Positions 17,728-27,076 of a stretch of 64,000 nt of DNA are shown piece after piece. This stretch comes from Peribacillus butanolivorans (GTDB lineage: Bacteria; Bacillota; Bacilli; Bacillales; DSM-1321). Made by a program: the position numbers and the translations under genes. The DNA is taken from contig NZ_LGYA01000001.1 of the NCBI RefSeq assembly GCF_001273755.1, forward strand, positions 2,757,101 through 2,821,100, read 5' to 3'. How positions within the stretch are numbered: position 1 is the first letter of the stretch; every line of letters starts with the position of its first letter. The notes below the pieces were generated by a model, which was not told the DNA's origin, did not search any database, and saw nothing but the letters and a program-made list of their open reading frames with translations.

Positions 17728-18195
17728 TTGGATGTAAAATTCATGGAGATGGCAGTTCAACTTGCATATGAAAATGTATTGGCAAAGAACGGAGGACCAT
17801 TTGGGGCTATTATTGTAAAAGATGGCGTGGTCGTAGGGAGAGGTTGTAATAATGTGACAACAGCCAATGATCCGACCGCTCATGCTGAAGTACAAGCGAT
17901 TCGTGATGCTTGCAGAAATCTGAACAGTTTCCAGCTTACTGATTGTGAAATATACACAAGCTGCGAACCGTGTCCAATGTGTATCGGTGCTCTTTATTGG
18001 GCCCGTCCAAAAGTGATTTATTACGCTTGTACGAAAGAGGATGCGGCCTGTATCGGCTTTGATGACCAATTTATATACCAAGAACTCGCGGTACCAATGG
18101 AGAGCCGTTCTATTAAAATGCAGCAAATGTCTTTTAGTAACCATGATTTACCGTTCCGTACATGGGAGACATATTCGGAAAAAGTGAAATACTAA
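17728..18195 (+). CDS. guaD: Guanine deaminase
   Basis: A 155-residue zinc enzyme of the cytidine deaminase fold that turns guanine into xanthine. The zinc motifs are complete: PTAHAEVQAI (H and the catalytic E) and CEPCPMCIGA (two C). GGPFGAIIVKDG and FIYQELAVPMESRSI match B. subtilis GuaD (156 aa), including the domain-swapped C-terminal end. Start TTG 17728 is chosen over TTG 17710 because AGGGGTG is 6 nt upstream and the length then agrees with the family. The adenine deaminase gene follows after 34 bp, a purine salvage operon. Confidence 0.92.
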   Translation: MDVKFMEMAVQLAYENVLAKNGGPFGAIIVKDGVVVGRGCNNVTTANDPTAHAEVQAIRDACRNLNSFQLTDCEIYTSCEPCPMCIGALYWARPKVIYYACTKEDAACIGFDDQFIYQELAVPMESRSIKMQQMSFSNHDLPFRTWETYSEKVKY

Positions 18196-18229
18196 TCGGA
18201 AAGATTTTTTAGAAACGGAGGGCATAATA

Positions 18230-19993
18230 ATGGAAAAAAGTTTGATTCAAAGGAGAATCGACGTTGCGTCAGGAAGAAAGCCTGCTGATTGCGTCATTAA
18301 AAATGGTCGGATTATTGATGTATTTAATGGCGATACCTATACTGGCGACATCGCAATCGTGGATGGTTTTTTTGCCGGTATTGGAAGTTACGAGGGCAAA
18401 TCAGAAATTGATGCCGCTGGTAAATATGTTTCACCCACCTTTATCGATGGTCATGTCCATATTGAATCCTCAATGGTTCGTCCTTCTGAACTAGCAAAAA
18501 TACTGCTTTTACATGGAGTGACCTGCATTGTTGCAGATCCGCATGAAATTGCCAATGTTTCAGGAACAAAGGGCATTCAATACATGATCGAACAATCCAA
18601 TGACCTTCCTTTTGACTTCTACTTTATGATGCCATCTTGTGTACCGTCGACAAAATTCGAACATTCAGGTGCTGTCTTGAATAGCGAAGATCTAACCCCA
18701 TTCTATCAAAATCCAAGGGTTCTTGGTTTAGCCGAAGTGATGAATTTTCCAGCCGTCTCCAATACAGAAGAGGATATGCTACAAAAATTAAACGATGCAA
18801 TAAAACATGGCAAAAACATTGATGGCCACGCCGCGGGCTTAACCGAACAACAGCTCAATGTTTATATGTCTGCAGGTATTAAAACCGATCATGAATGCAC
18901 CACAGCAAAAGAGGCAAAAGAGAGACTTCGTAAAGGAATGTATATTATGATCAGGGAGGGCACTGTTGCCAAAGACTTAATAAACCTGGTTCCAGCCATA
19001 AATGAGAGAAATTCCCGTCGTTGTTTATTTGTCACAGATGACCGACATCTGGATGATATTGTGTCAGAAGGAAGCATTGACCATAGCGTTCGACTTTCCA
19101 TAGAAAATGGCATTCCCCCTCTGACTGCAATTCAAATGGCGACCATTAACGCGGCCGAATGCTTTGGTTTAAAGGAGCACGGGGCAATTGCACCTGGATA
19201 TAGGGCAGACTTTCTTCTATTTGATGATCTTGTTTCTCTCCAAATTCACTCCGTATTTAAAGATGGAAATCTTATTGTACAAAATAATCAACTAATAAAC
19301 TTTCCAGAAAACAAGGAATGTATTATGGAAAATGAATTAAAACATTCTGTAAACCTTCATAATATAACAGAGAAAGATTTATCCATTCAGCTCAAAAATA
19401 AATTGGCTAATATTATTGAAATAACACCAAACAGCTTGATTACAAAGCACCTGATTGAACCGGTTTATCTTAATAATGGCCAATTCCAGTTTTCTGAACG
19501 AAATGATCACATTAAGCTCGCAGTTATTGAACGGCATCATTTGACAAAACAAATAGGGCTCGGAATTGTCAAAGGACTTGGCTTGCAATCAGGTGCGATT
19601 GCCACGACAGTCGCCCATGATTCACATAATTTAATCATTGCGGGCACGAATGATCAGGATATGCTCATAGCAGCAAAGGAAATTAAAAAGATGCAGGGTG
19701 GATTAGTCGTAATCCAAGATGGAAGAACACTTGCTTCCCTTCCTCTCCATATTTCCGGATTAATGAGCACAGGTACTTATAATGAAGTTGTTGATTCCTT
19801 AAAAAGGATCGACGAGGCGTTATTAACACTCGGTGCTAATCGCCATTTCAATCCTTTCCTGACTCTCGCCTTTTTAGCACTTCCTGTTATCCCGGAAATT
19901 AAACTGACAGACCAAGGCTTATTTTCGGTCTCCTCTTTTATGCACATCTCTATCGAAGCAGTTTTACCAGTCAATAGAATGGAAATTACATAA
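18230..19993 (+). CDS. ade: Adenine deaminase
   Basis: A 587-residue amidohydrolase-fold enzyme that turns adenine into hypoxanthine. Metal ligands are in FIDGHVHIESSM, the HEIANV and GHAAGL blocks, and HECTTAKEA; ATINAAECFGLKEHGAIAPGYRADF is the common amidohydrolase end, and the extra C-terminal adenine deaminase domain carries GLGIVKGLG, GAIATTVAHDSHN and GG(L)VVIQDG. Length is close to B. subtilis Ade (577). RBS ACGGAGGG before ATG. It shares a transcript with guaD and ends at a terminator. This pairing releases ammonium from both purine bases. Confidence 0.94.
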   Translation: MEKSLIQRRIDVASGRKPADCVIKNGRIIDVFNGDTYTGDIAIVDGFFAGIGSYEGKSEIDAAGKYVSPTFIDGHVHIESSMVRPSELAKILLLHGVTCIVADPHEIANVSGTKGIQYMIEQSNDLPFDFYFMMPSCVPSTKFEHSGAVLNSEDLTPFYQNPRVLGLAEVMNFPAVSNTEEDMLQKLNDAIKHGKNIDGHAAGLTEQQLNVYMSAGIKTDHECTTAKEAKERLRKGMYIMIREGTVAKDLINLVPAINERNSRRCLFVTDDRHLDDIVSEGSIDHSVRLSIENGIPPLTAIQMATINAAECFGLKEHGAIAPGYRADFLLFDDLVSLQIHSVFKDGNLIVQNNQLINFPENKECIMENELKHSVNLHNITEKDLSIQLKNKLANIIEITPNSLITKHLIEPVYLNNGQFQFSERNDHIKLAVIERHHLTKQIGLGIVKGLGLQSGAIATTVAHDSHNLIIAGTNDQDMLIAAKEIKKMQGGLVVIQDGRTLASLPLHISGLMSTGTYNEVVDSLKRIDEALLTLGANRHFNPFLTLAFLALPVIPEIKLTDQGLFSVSSFMHISIEAVLPVNRMEIT

Positions 19994-20017
19994 TCCCCTA
20001 CAAGGGGGATTTTTTTC
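19992..20017 (+). terminator. Terminator of guaD-ade
   Basis: ATCCCC and GGGGAT around a 6-nt loop, then TTTTTTT. Confidence 0.85.
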
Positions 20018-20128
20018 ATTCAAAAACTTTTACATAATAAAGGTTCCAACTCCACTTAAACCAGGAAAAAGGTATATATGTGCTTTCTATGTTAAAATAA
20101 ACTCAAATCTTTCTTGGAGGGGATAAAT

Positions 20129-21193
20129 ATGGTAAAACAGAATCAACAAACCATTATAGGATATATAGGAACATACACAAAAGGAAACAGCAAGGGCATT
20201 TATCGTTTTACTCTCGATACAGTTGAAGGAAAAATAAGTACACCTGTACTTGCAGCAGAATTAACCGATCCAACATATATCACAATTAGCGAAGACAATA
20301 AGCATCTATATGCCATTTTAAAGGAAGCAGGAAGCGGCGGTGTTTCTGCCTACTCCATCAATGAAGATTCAAGCGATCTTACTTACCTAGGCAAACAACT
20401 TACACCTAATGGGTCTTCTTGCCATATCAGTATTGATAGCGAGAAACACATTTTAGTTACTTCCAATTACGGAGACGGCATTATTGAAGCTTATCAACTT
20501 CAGAAAGATGCGACCCCTCTACCTGTATCATCCACTATCCGTCATGAAGGAAAAGGACCGAATAAGGATCGTCAGGAAAAAGCACATACACACTTTGCAG
20601 GATTCACACCGGATGAAAAGTTCATAGCGGTAGTCGATCTCGGAATTGATAAAGTCATCACCTATAAAATACATAATGGAGTCTTGGAAGAAGTAAATAG
20701 TTTATCAGTAGCTCCCGGCAGCGGCCCCCGGCATTTGACCTTCCATCCTAATGGAAAATTTGCATTTGTGATGGCAGAGCTAGTACCCGAAGTTATTGTG
20801 TTAAGCTACAACAGCTTAAACGGGCGCTTTTCTGAATTACAAACCGTACGGACTGTTCCAGAAGATTTTAGTGAAAATAATCAAGGCAGTGCCATTCATA
20901 TTTCAGCGGATGGGCATTTCGTATATGCCGCAAACCGTGGACATGATAGTATTGCTGTTTTCCAAACTAATCATGCAACCGGTAATCTTACATTAGTTGA
21001 ACTGGTATCAACTGAAGGCCACTGGCCACGGGACTTTGCAATAGATCCTAGCGGAAAATTCCTTGTTGCTTCTAATGAAGAATCAGGAAACTTGACACTA
21101 TATTCTCGGAATGAAAGTACTGGAAAATTAACATTACTTCAAAAGGATGTTCAAGTTCCCTTCCCTGTATGTGTGAAATTTCTTCAAGGCTAA
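20129..21193 (+). CDS. pgl: Lactonase family protein, 6-phosphogluconolactonase type
   Basis: A 354-residue seven-bladed propeller. It begins QQTIIGYIGTYTKGNSKGIY and holds HTHFAGFTPDEKFIAVVDLGIDK, GSGPRHLTFHPNGKFAF, QGSAIHISADGHFVYAANRGHDSIAVF, and ends EGHWPRDFAIDPSGKFLVASNEESGN...PVCVKFL; these blocks are near identical in style to B. subtilis YkgB, the 6-phosphogluconolactonase. The blade histidine and arginine residues expected in the active site are present. ATG 20129 follows GGAGGGG. Single gene with its own terminator. It would feed the oxidative pentose phosphate pathway. Confidence 0.88.
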   Translation: MVKQNQQTIIGYIGTYTKGNSKGIYRFTLDTVEGKISTPVLAAELTDPTYITISEDNKHLYAILKEAGSGGVSAYSINEDSSDLTYLGKQLTPNGSSCHISIDSEKHILVTSNYGDGIIEAYQLQKDATPLPVSSTIRHEGKGPNKDRQEKAHTHFAGFTPDEKFIAVVDLGIDKVITYKIHNGVLEEVNSLSVAPGSGPRHLTFHPNGKFAFVMAELVPEVIVLSYNSLNGRFSELQTVRTVPEDFSENNQGSAIHISADGHFVYAANRGHDSIAVFQTNHATGNLTLVELVSTEGHWPRDFAIDPSGKFLVASNEESGNLTLYSRNESTGKLTLLQKDVQVPFPVCVKFLQG

Positions 21194-21213
21194 TCTTATT
21201 AGTAATACCCAAA

Positions 21214-21256
21214 AAAAGGATTGGAGCTAAACTACAGCTTCAATCCTTTTCTTTTT
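21214..21256 (+). terminator. Terminator after pgl
   Basis: AAAGGATTGGAGCT pairs with AGCTTCAATCCTTT (one bulge), then CTTTTTC. Confidence 0.8.
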
Positions 21257-21369
21257 CAATAAACAAATGCATTATTATCTAATATATCCATTTGTAAAAT
21301 TGATTTCTTTAATCTATTTTTACGACAGACTTTCAAATTTGATAATAATAAATGAATAAATTTATTTCT

Positions 21370-22167
21370 CTACTTCCATACCTCCGCCATTTCTGGGAAA
21401 TCAATAAATGGATTTCGGTTACCCTGCACTTCAAATATAGCTTGGTTTCTATGCTTTTCATAAAGACTGACTGGAAAAAGCTGATGCCATTCTAACAAAA
21501 GTTCCATGTTAACATTGGCGCTATCAATGATCCCCTCATATCGGAGTAAAAAATACAGAGTTGCCCTGGCCACAATACCTTTACCATATTCTGGCTCGAA
21601 TTTTCCTTCCTCTGTCTTTCCGCACCCCTCTTTTATTCCTCTAGATGATACCTCAGGCACATAATCCTTGAAATCATGATATGGATAGTTCCCTCGGCTA
21701 CTGTTACAAGTTGGTTCACAGGCGAATAAGTGATGCAAATCCCCCCTCATCGGTTCTTTTTTACTAAACCATGATTGAGGTACGACATGTTCACAATTAA
21801 CGATAATATTTTCAACATTTGATGTTTGAATGTCTTTTGTCAAGATTTCAAGGATACGAATATCTTCCTCAATGACCTGCACAGGGTCCATCCTTTTCCC
21901 GGAATACAAACTTTTCAGCTTGCCGTTTTCCTGTAAATCAACCCATGGATAAACATGACGATGTGGGGAGTAGTTCAGCTGGTTTTTGTGGGTGGTTACA
22001 AGCAGGTGGTTCAGTCTTTCTCTGTCCCAGGAGCCAGCCTGATAGTATTCTTCCTGAATTTTTCGATCTTTTTTTTCATCGTAGTATTCACGGTTTTCAT
22101 TGAATTTCACAAGTTCAGCCAATGCCAATTCTCGTTCCCTTTCAAGTAATTCCAAACTATACTTCAT
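21370..22167 (-). CDS. Endonuclease I family nuclease
   Basis: A 265-residue protein of the Endonuclease_1 (His-Me finger) family. The core NCEHVVPQSWF, MRGDLHHLFACEPTCNSSRGNYPYHDF shows the catalytic histidine and metal ligands, and GNRNPFIDFPEMAEVW is the typical end. The first 80 residues are a helical, charged region (LELLERERELALAELVKF), and there is no signal peptide, unlike the secreted B. subtilis nuclease YurI, so it probably acts inside the cell or is released by lysis. ATG 22167 has GGGGGG 9 nt upstream. Neighbour to a Nudix gene 93 bp upstream on the same strand; a shared transcript is possible. Confidence 0.87.
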   Translation of the reverse strand: MKYSLELLERERELALAELVKFNENREYYDEKKDRKIQEEYYQAGSWDRERLNHLLVTTHKNQLNYSPHRHVYPWVDLQENGKLKSLYSGKRMDPVQVIEEDIRILEILTKDIQTSNVENIIVNCEHVVPQSWFSKKEPMRGDLHHLFACEPTCNSSRGNYPYHDFKDYVPEVSSRGIKEGCGKTEEGKFEPEYGKGIVARATLYFLLRYEGIIDSANVNMELLLEWHQLFPVSLYEKHRNQAIFEVQGNRNPFIDFPEMAEVWK

Positions 22168-22260
22168 CCACTCATCCCCCCGCCTTTTATTAAACCTAAC
22201 TTTTACCATATTTAAAGTTTAATAGATTTCAATTCAGAATAAAAGGTGCTTTAGAAGTGT

Positions 22261-22875
22261 CTAACGTAGAATTTCAATAAAATGGGTAAGGATTTTCGCC
22301 GTCATTCCCCAGATTACTCGGCCGTTATACAAGTAGAAATATTCTTCCATTTGTCTAGGCTGCCATTTATAATTTTCCCCGCCAACTACTAATTTGTGGG
22401 GGAAGTTTTCGGGTGGTTCGACTCTATAGTTCACATGATAGATCTCTGGCAGTTTTTCTATAAAAAAAGACAGGGGTACCGTAAAAATTGTTTCCACTTC
22501 AGAAGGGTTAGGTGTTATTTGATGATGGTTACGGACAAATCCTGCATAGGGATAAACAATCATCCCAAACGGAGAAACAAGATAATCAATCGGAAAGACA
22601 TTATATATATCTTCCTTTTTCAAACCAAGTTCTTCATGTGTTTCCCTGAGAGCTGCTGCCTGCTCATTACTATCCTGTTTATCGATTCTTCCGCCTGGAA
22701 AACAAATATCCCCTGGCTGCCTTCTTAGTTTGTGTGAGCGCTCTTCAAAAAGAACATGTATGCCATCTTCTTTTTCTAAGAGGGGTAAAAGCACTGCATA
22801 CTTTGAAAAATTCCCACTCCCTAGAATTTCGGGGCTATGTAAAGTTAATTTTTTGGTTATGTCTTCATTTTTCAT
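22261..22875 (-). CDS. Nudix hydrolase, CoA pyrophosphatase type
   Basis: A 204-residue enzyme. The Nudix box GGRIDKQDSNEQAAALRETHEELG is complete, with the glutamates that bind Mg or Mn. It is directly preceded by LRRQPGDICFPGG, the extra motif of the UPF0035 CoA-pyrophosphatase subgroup (YeaB/NudL type), which splits CoA and derivatives to 4'-phosphopantetheine. ATG 22875 lies 6 nt after AGAGGTG; the GTG at 22884 overlaps the RBS. It may lead a two-gene unit with the endonuclease. Confidence 0.88.
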   Translation of the reverse strand: MKNEDITKKLTLHSPEILGSGNFSKYAVLLPLLEKEDGIHVLFEERSHKLRRQPGDICFPGGRIDKQDSNEQAAALRETHEELGLKKEDIYNVFPIDYLVSPFGMIVYPYAGFVRNHHQITPNPSEVETIFTVPLSFFIEKLPEIYHVNYRVEPPENFPHKLVVGGENYKWQPRQMEEYFYLYNGRVIWGMTAKILTHFIEILR

Positions 22876-23152
22876 GTCCCACACCTCTTTTGACTGATAA
22901 TATTAACGATGAGATCTTTTGTTCTCCAATCACTTATTATATTCTATTTTCAAGCATCTGGTATAACTAAGCAAGGAAAACGATTCCAGAATATTACCTT
23001 TAATATGTACAATATTTAGCATTCATTTAAACAAAAGGTAGCAATCCTTTTTGGTATTAGCTTTTTTCAGCATCCTTATGCTAAACAATATTTGTGACTG
23101 CCTGTATTTGCGACTCGACCAAACTAAGCTTCTAGTAAAAGCAACCTCCTCT

Positions 23153-25165
23153 TTATTGCAGCTTGTTATTGTTTCTGGTAGTACGCTGATTAAATTGATA
23201 GCTGCTGACATTGCCATATTCTTCAGATCCAAGACTTGAATTCATAATTGTGGAATCAATCAAATCATTTACATAAATATACGTTGATAATCCTTTAGAT
23301 GAGATAGCTATTGAATGTGGTCCTGATTTGATATGACCAATAGTCAAAATCCCTTTTTCATCTGTTTTCCCCTTAAATGGTTCCCCTTTATCAATCGTAT
23401 ACACCACTTCACTATTAGCGACAATCTCTCTGCCTTTTTTGATTGTTATAGCTGCAGTATAAGGATAGTACACATGAAAAGTAACTGCCCTTGACCTACT
23501 TTTGCTTACCGGATAGTAAAAAACTCCATCCCCCGCTTTGGTCAACTTTGTAATGTACTCTTCAAATATTATATCCAATGAAGCACCTTCACCAATATTA
23601 GTTAGGCTTTTTAGCATTGTATAGCCATCTCCACCGGCTGTTTCAAAATTATTTGAAGCAAGTACGATTTTTGTCGTAGTGTCTGAACGATTTAATACTT
23701 CGCCATCTGACCCTTCTGCATCAAGTAAAATGATTTTAGTGACCCGTTCCCCTTTTGTAAACGGCTTTGTAGTGTCTGTCGTATTGGCAGCGGTTTTCGA
23801 TGGATCAAATTCAAATCGCATTCCTGAAATTTGTGGATACCTTCCATCCACACCGGTAATAAACCCAGTTTTCGGATTAACGCTCTCTATTTTTGAAACA
23901 CCATTTTCCAGTACATCATATAAAATAGCAGGACTAACTTCTTTGAGAAATAAAATATTACCAAAAGGGAGGGTTGAAATGACTTGTCCTCGGTTAATAA
24001 TACCCTCAGGTATCGAATCGCGTATGCCTCCCCCATTTATCAAGGAGACAATCGGCTGGTTTTCATAACTGGATTCTTTAACCTGTGACGAAGCAGACCA
24101 AACCATTGAATCCGCAATCAAATCTCCTAGGTTAGTTTCACTAATCCTGCCGATAGCAATCCCATTTACTGTCGCACCCCAAAGAGGGGTTTCAGTTCGG
24201 CCAACAACTTGATTAAAGCTCGTACCTTGTGATTCACTGATTTTTTTAGTGAAGTTAGCCACTTCGACTTCAGACTTGTAGGTCAAAGATTCTGTTTTAG
24301 ATATCAAGGTTTCTTTTGCTTCGACTATTCCATCATTTTTTAGAGTAATGTCCACTTTGCCTACATTTGCACTTGCACTGCCGGTTTGAGCAATCAATGT
24401 TCCATTCACATGCTCATTAATGAGAGTATGACTGTGACCATCCAATAAAACATCAATTCCATCTACTTCAATTGCAACATCTTCACTTTTCAATTTACTG
24501 GAAGTTTCATTACCTATATGAACAATACCGACAATAACATCTGCTCCTGCTTTTTCTAACTTGTCGACCTGATTTTGTGCAGTTTTTAAAGGATCTTCAA
24601 ATGTAACTCCCTTCACATTATTCGGGTTAGTTTTATACGCGGTTTCTTGAGTGGTAATTCCAAAGAACCCTACTTCTACTCCATTAATTTCTTTAATGAA
24701 GAACGCCCCGTTATTTCCGTTTATACCTGCAAGAAGTGGTTTGCCCCTATATATCGTGTTGGCTGAGATAACAGGAAATTTAGCAAGTGCCACATTCTTT
24801 AACACTTGTTCCAAGCCAAAATCAAATTCATGATTCCCCAAAGCCATACCATCATAACCAGCTGCATTCATTAAGGCAATCACATCTTTACCTTTTCTTA
24901 AATTAGCAAAAGGAAGGCCCTGGGTTGCATCCCCAGCATCAATCAGCAGAGAATTCGATTCCATATTTTTCATACTTGCAATAATATCAATACCAATCTG
25001 ATTCGAATTATTCAGCAAATGGCCATGCATGTCATTGGTGTGAAAAATCGTGATTTGCTTGATTCCATTCTCTGCTGTTGCCACCAGCACATTATTTGGT
25101 AATAACGAAAAAACGATTACCAATGAACTAAGCATAGAAAAGGTGTACAAAATTGATACCTTCAA
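23153..25165 (-). CDS. Secreted bifunctional metallophosphatase/5'-nucleotidase
   Basis: A 670-residue exported enzyme of the UshA type that removes phosphate from nucleotides. A signal peptide spans residues 1-30 (LYTFSMLSSLVIVFSLLPNN). The metallophosphoesterase domain (about 35-290) holds FHTNDMHGHL, DAGDATQG, GNHEFDFG and DGHSHT, all metal motifs intact. The 5'-nucleotidase C-terminal domain (about 330-520) has NLGDLIADSM, NGGGIRDSI and the substrate loop ASNNFETAGGDGY. The last 120 residues form an immunoglobulin-like domain (AVTFHVYYPYTAAITIKKG) and no LPXTG sorting signal is present in frame. Start TTG 25165 has AAGGGGGG 8 nt before it and makes the better signal peptide. Probably supplies phosphate and nucleosides. 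Confidence 0.9.
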   Translation of the reverse strand: MKVSILYTFSMLSSLVIVFSLLPNNVLVATAENGIKQITIFHTNDMHGHLLNNSNQIGIDIIASMKNMESNSLLIDAGDATQGLPFANLRKGKDVIALMNAAGYDGMALGNHEFDFGLEQVLKNVALAKFPVISANTIYRGKPLLAGINGNNGAFFIKEINGVEVGFFGITTQETAYKTNPNNVKGVTFEDPLKTAQNQVDKLEKAGADVIVGIVHIGNETSSKLKSEDVAIEVDGIDVLLDGHSHTLINEHVNGTLIAQTGSASANVGKVDITLKNDGIVEAKETLISKTESLTYKSEVEVANFTKKISESQGTSFNQVVGRTETPLWGATVNGIAIGRISETNLGDLIADSMVWSASSQVKESSYENQPIVSLINGGGIRDSIPEGIINRGQVISTLPFGNILFLKEVSPAILYDVLENGVSKIESVNPKTGFITGVDGRYPQISGMRFEFDPSKTAANTTDTTKPFTKGERVTKIILLDAEGSDGEVLNRSDTTTKIVLASNNFETAGGDGYTMLKSLTNIGEGASLDIIFEEYITKLTKAGDGVFYYPVSKSRSRAVTFHVYYPYTAAITIKKGREIVANSEVVYTIDKGEPFKGKTDEKGILTIGHIKSGPHSIAISSKGLSTYIYVNDLIDSTIMNSSLGSEEYGNVSSYQFNQRTTRNNNKLQ

Positions 25166-25614
25166 CCCAGATCCCCCCTTATTCATCATTTCAGTTCATT
25201 AAAGAACAACCAACCTTCTTAAATTAGGAATATTATTATTTATTGCCTTTAATTAAAAAAATAATAAGTTCTATAACGATAGGAAAATAATGTGAAACGG
25301 TGATGGTTTTCGTATTCCTGAAACATGCCTTGTGTGATTTCCTAAAGATAAGAGTTTCAAGGTCTAAGAACAATATCCGTCTAAAGTTAGACAATAACAA
25401 AACCTTGAGTACACAAGATATACTTTGGGATTTTTTCGTAATTTCCCAAGATTTCAAGGAAGAAAGAATCAGGAAAATTAGAGCGCAGATTGCATCTGAC
25501 TTTCCTATAAATTGGTGATATAAATCATATAACCCTACAATTTTTAGTGCATTCTAGTTTCTCATCACTCCTCTAGTACTTTTCAAGGAACGGAGATAAC
25601 ATACTTTTATATAC
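25166..25614. other. Intergenic; doubtful 72-aa frame
   Basis: A plus-strand frame at 25303-25518 ends in LWDFFVISQDFKEERIRK; it has no good RBS and I do not recognise it. A mirror frame exists on the minus strand. Neither is supported enough to call. Confidence 0.3.
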
Positions 25615-25648
25615 AAAAAAGGAACAGAAGAAAAATAGATTCTGTTCC
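25615..25648. terminator. Terminator of the aminotransferase-MmsA unit
   Basis: AAAAAAGGAACAGAA pairs with TTCTGTTCC, with the T run on the minus strand. Confidence 0.8.
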
Positions 25649-25667
25649 CACTGTTTATTAATATTTT

Positions 25668-27008
25668 TTACAGTTCAGCTAATACTTGCTTTACCGTCAT
25701 TACAATAAAAGAAAAATCCTCTTCAGTAATACTTAACGGAGGTGCAAGCGTCAGGACATTATTGTAACCAGCAACGGTATCACCATTCTTGCCGATGATG
25801 AGTCCTTTATTTTTGCACGATGCAATTACTTTATTGATTTTGGAAATATCAATCGGTTGTTTTGTTTGTTTATCTTCTACAAGTTCAATTCCAACCAACA
25901 AACCTTTGCCACGGACATCTCCAACATTTGGATGAGACTTAATTTCATCTAATTCTTGTAGCAAACGAAGACCTAAATCTTTGGACCGTTCAATTAGTTT
26001 CTCATTTTCATATATCTCCATATTTTTCAAAGCCAAGGCACAGGAAGCAGGATTGCCACCAAATGTATTTACGTGTCGGAAGCGGTCATATTCTTCGGAA
26101 CCAGCGTACGCTTCATAAATTTCACGTTTTACAGCTGTAGCGGAAAGCGGCAGGTAAGCGCTAGTAATCCCTTTTGCCATCGTAATGATGTCTGGTTGAA
26201 CATCATAATTCATAAATCCAAACTTCTTCCCAGTACGGCCAAAACCGCAAATAACTTCATCTGAAATAAGAAGAACTCCATTTTTCTCACAAATTTCTTT
26301 AACCCTTTTCATATATCCATCAGGAGGCATCAGAATCCCTCCGCCAGTAATAATTGGTTCCATAATAACTGCCGCTACCGTTTCACTTAATTCCCATGTA
26401 ATGGCACGATCAATTTCCGCAGCACTTTTTTCACCGCTTTCGTCTTCTGGATTTCGGTATAAATCAGGAGGTGAGACATGAAGAAACCCTGGCGCAAGTG
26501 GTTCATATTTATACTTCCGTTGTGCCTGCCCAGTCGCTGCAAGCGCTCCCATTGAATTTCCATGATAAGCACGATAACGGGAAATGAATTTATAGCGTCC
26601 ATGTTCACCCTTTTGCTGATGATACTGACGGGCAATTTTAAAAGCGGTTTCATTTGCTTCTGAACCACTGTTCGAGAAGAAAATTACATAATCTCCTCCC
26701 AGCCAATCATTTAACTTCTCAGCAAGCCTAATAGCGGGAATGTGACTGTTTGTTAAAGGAGAATAAGGAAGTTCCTTCAACTGCTCGTAAGCTGCTTCTG
26801 CTAGTTCTGTCCGTCCATAACCAACATTGACACACCATAATCCTGACATCCCGTCAAGATAACGATTTCCATCAACATCCGTGATCCATGCCCCTTCCCC
26901 TTTTTGAACGACCATTGTCCCAGGATTCGGTCCAGCTCCTTTCATATGATGCCAAACATATTTTTCATCTATCGTCTTAAGATCTTGACCTTGTTTTTCA
27001 ACCTGCAT
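25668..27008 (-). CDS. Class III (omega) aminotransferase
   Basis: A 446-residue PLP enzyme. The active-site blocks FSNSGSEANETAFKIARQYH, RAYHGNSMGA, EPIITGGGILMPP, ISDEVICGFGRTGK and TMAKGITSAYLPLSA are present, the last with the PLP lysine. It belongs to the branch with beta-alanine/pyruvate or taurine/pyruvate aminotransferases (YhxA-like). The gene just upstream encodes a CoA-acylating malonate-semialdehyde type dehydrogenase 68 bp away on the same strand, so beta-alanine to malonate semialdehyde to acetyl-CoA is the most economical guess. ATG 27008 follows GGAGTGGGG. Confidence 0.87.
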   Translation of the reverse strand: MQVEKQGQDLKTIDEKYVWHHMKGAGPNPGTMVVQKGEGAWITDVDGNRYLDGMSGLWCVNVGYGRTELAEAAYEQLKELPYSPLTNSHIPAIRLAEKLNDWLGGDYVIFFSNSGSEANETAFKIARQYHQQKGEHGRYKFISRYRAYHGNSMGALAATGQAQRKYKYEPLAPGFLHVSPPDLYRNPEDESGEKSAAEIDRAITWELSETVAAVIMEPIITGGGILMPPDGYMKRVKEICEKNGVLLISDEVICGFGRTGKKFGFMNYDVQPDIITMAKGITSAYLPLSATAVKREIYEAYAGSEEYDRFRHVNTFGGNPASCALALKNMEIYENEKLIERSKDLGLRLLQELDEIKSHPNVGDVRGKGLLVGIELVEDKQTKQPIDISKINKVIASCKNKGLIIGKNGDTVAGYNNVLTLAPPLSITEEDFSFIVMTVKQVLAEL

Positions 27009-27076
27009 AATCCCCACTCCTCTTATAATTGTATAAAGGAAGGCCGACCATAAATAGCGTCGACCTCCTTTCTATA

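Noticed and set aside
23130-23240. LPET sequence near the end of the 5'-nucleotidase as a sorting signal
   Set aside because: It is in another reading frame and not followed by a membrane helix and basic tail.
25303-25518. 72-residue plus-strand frame
   Set aside because: No good RBS, no recognised family, and an equal open frame on the other strand.
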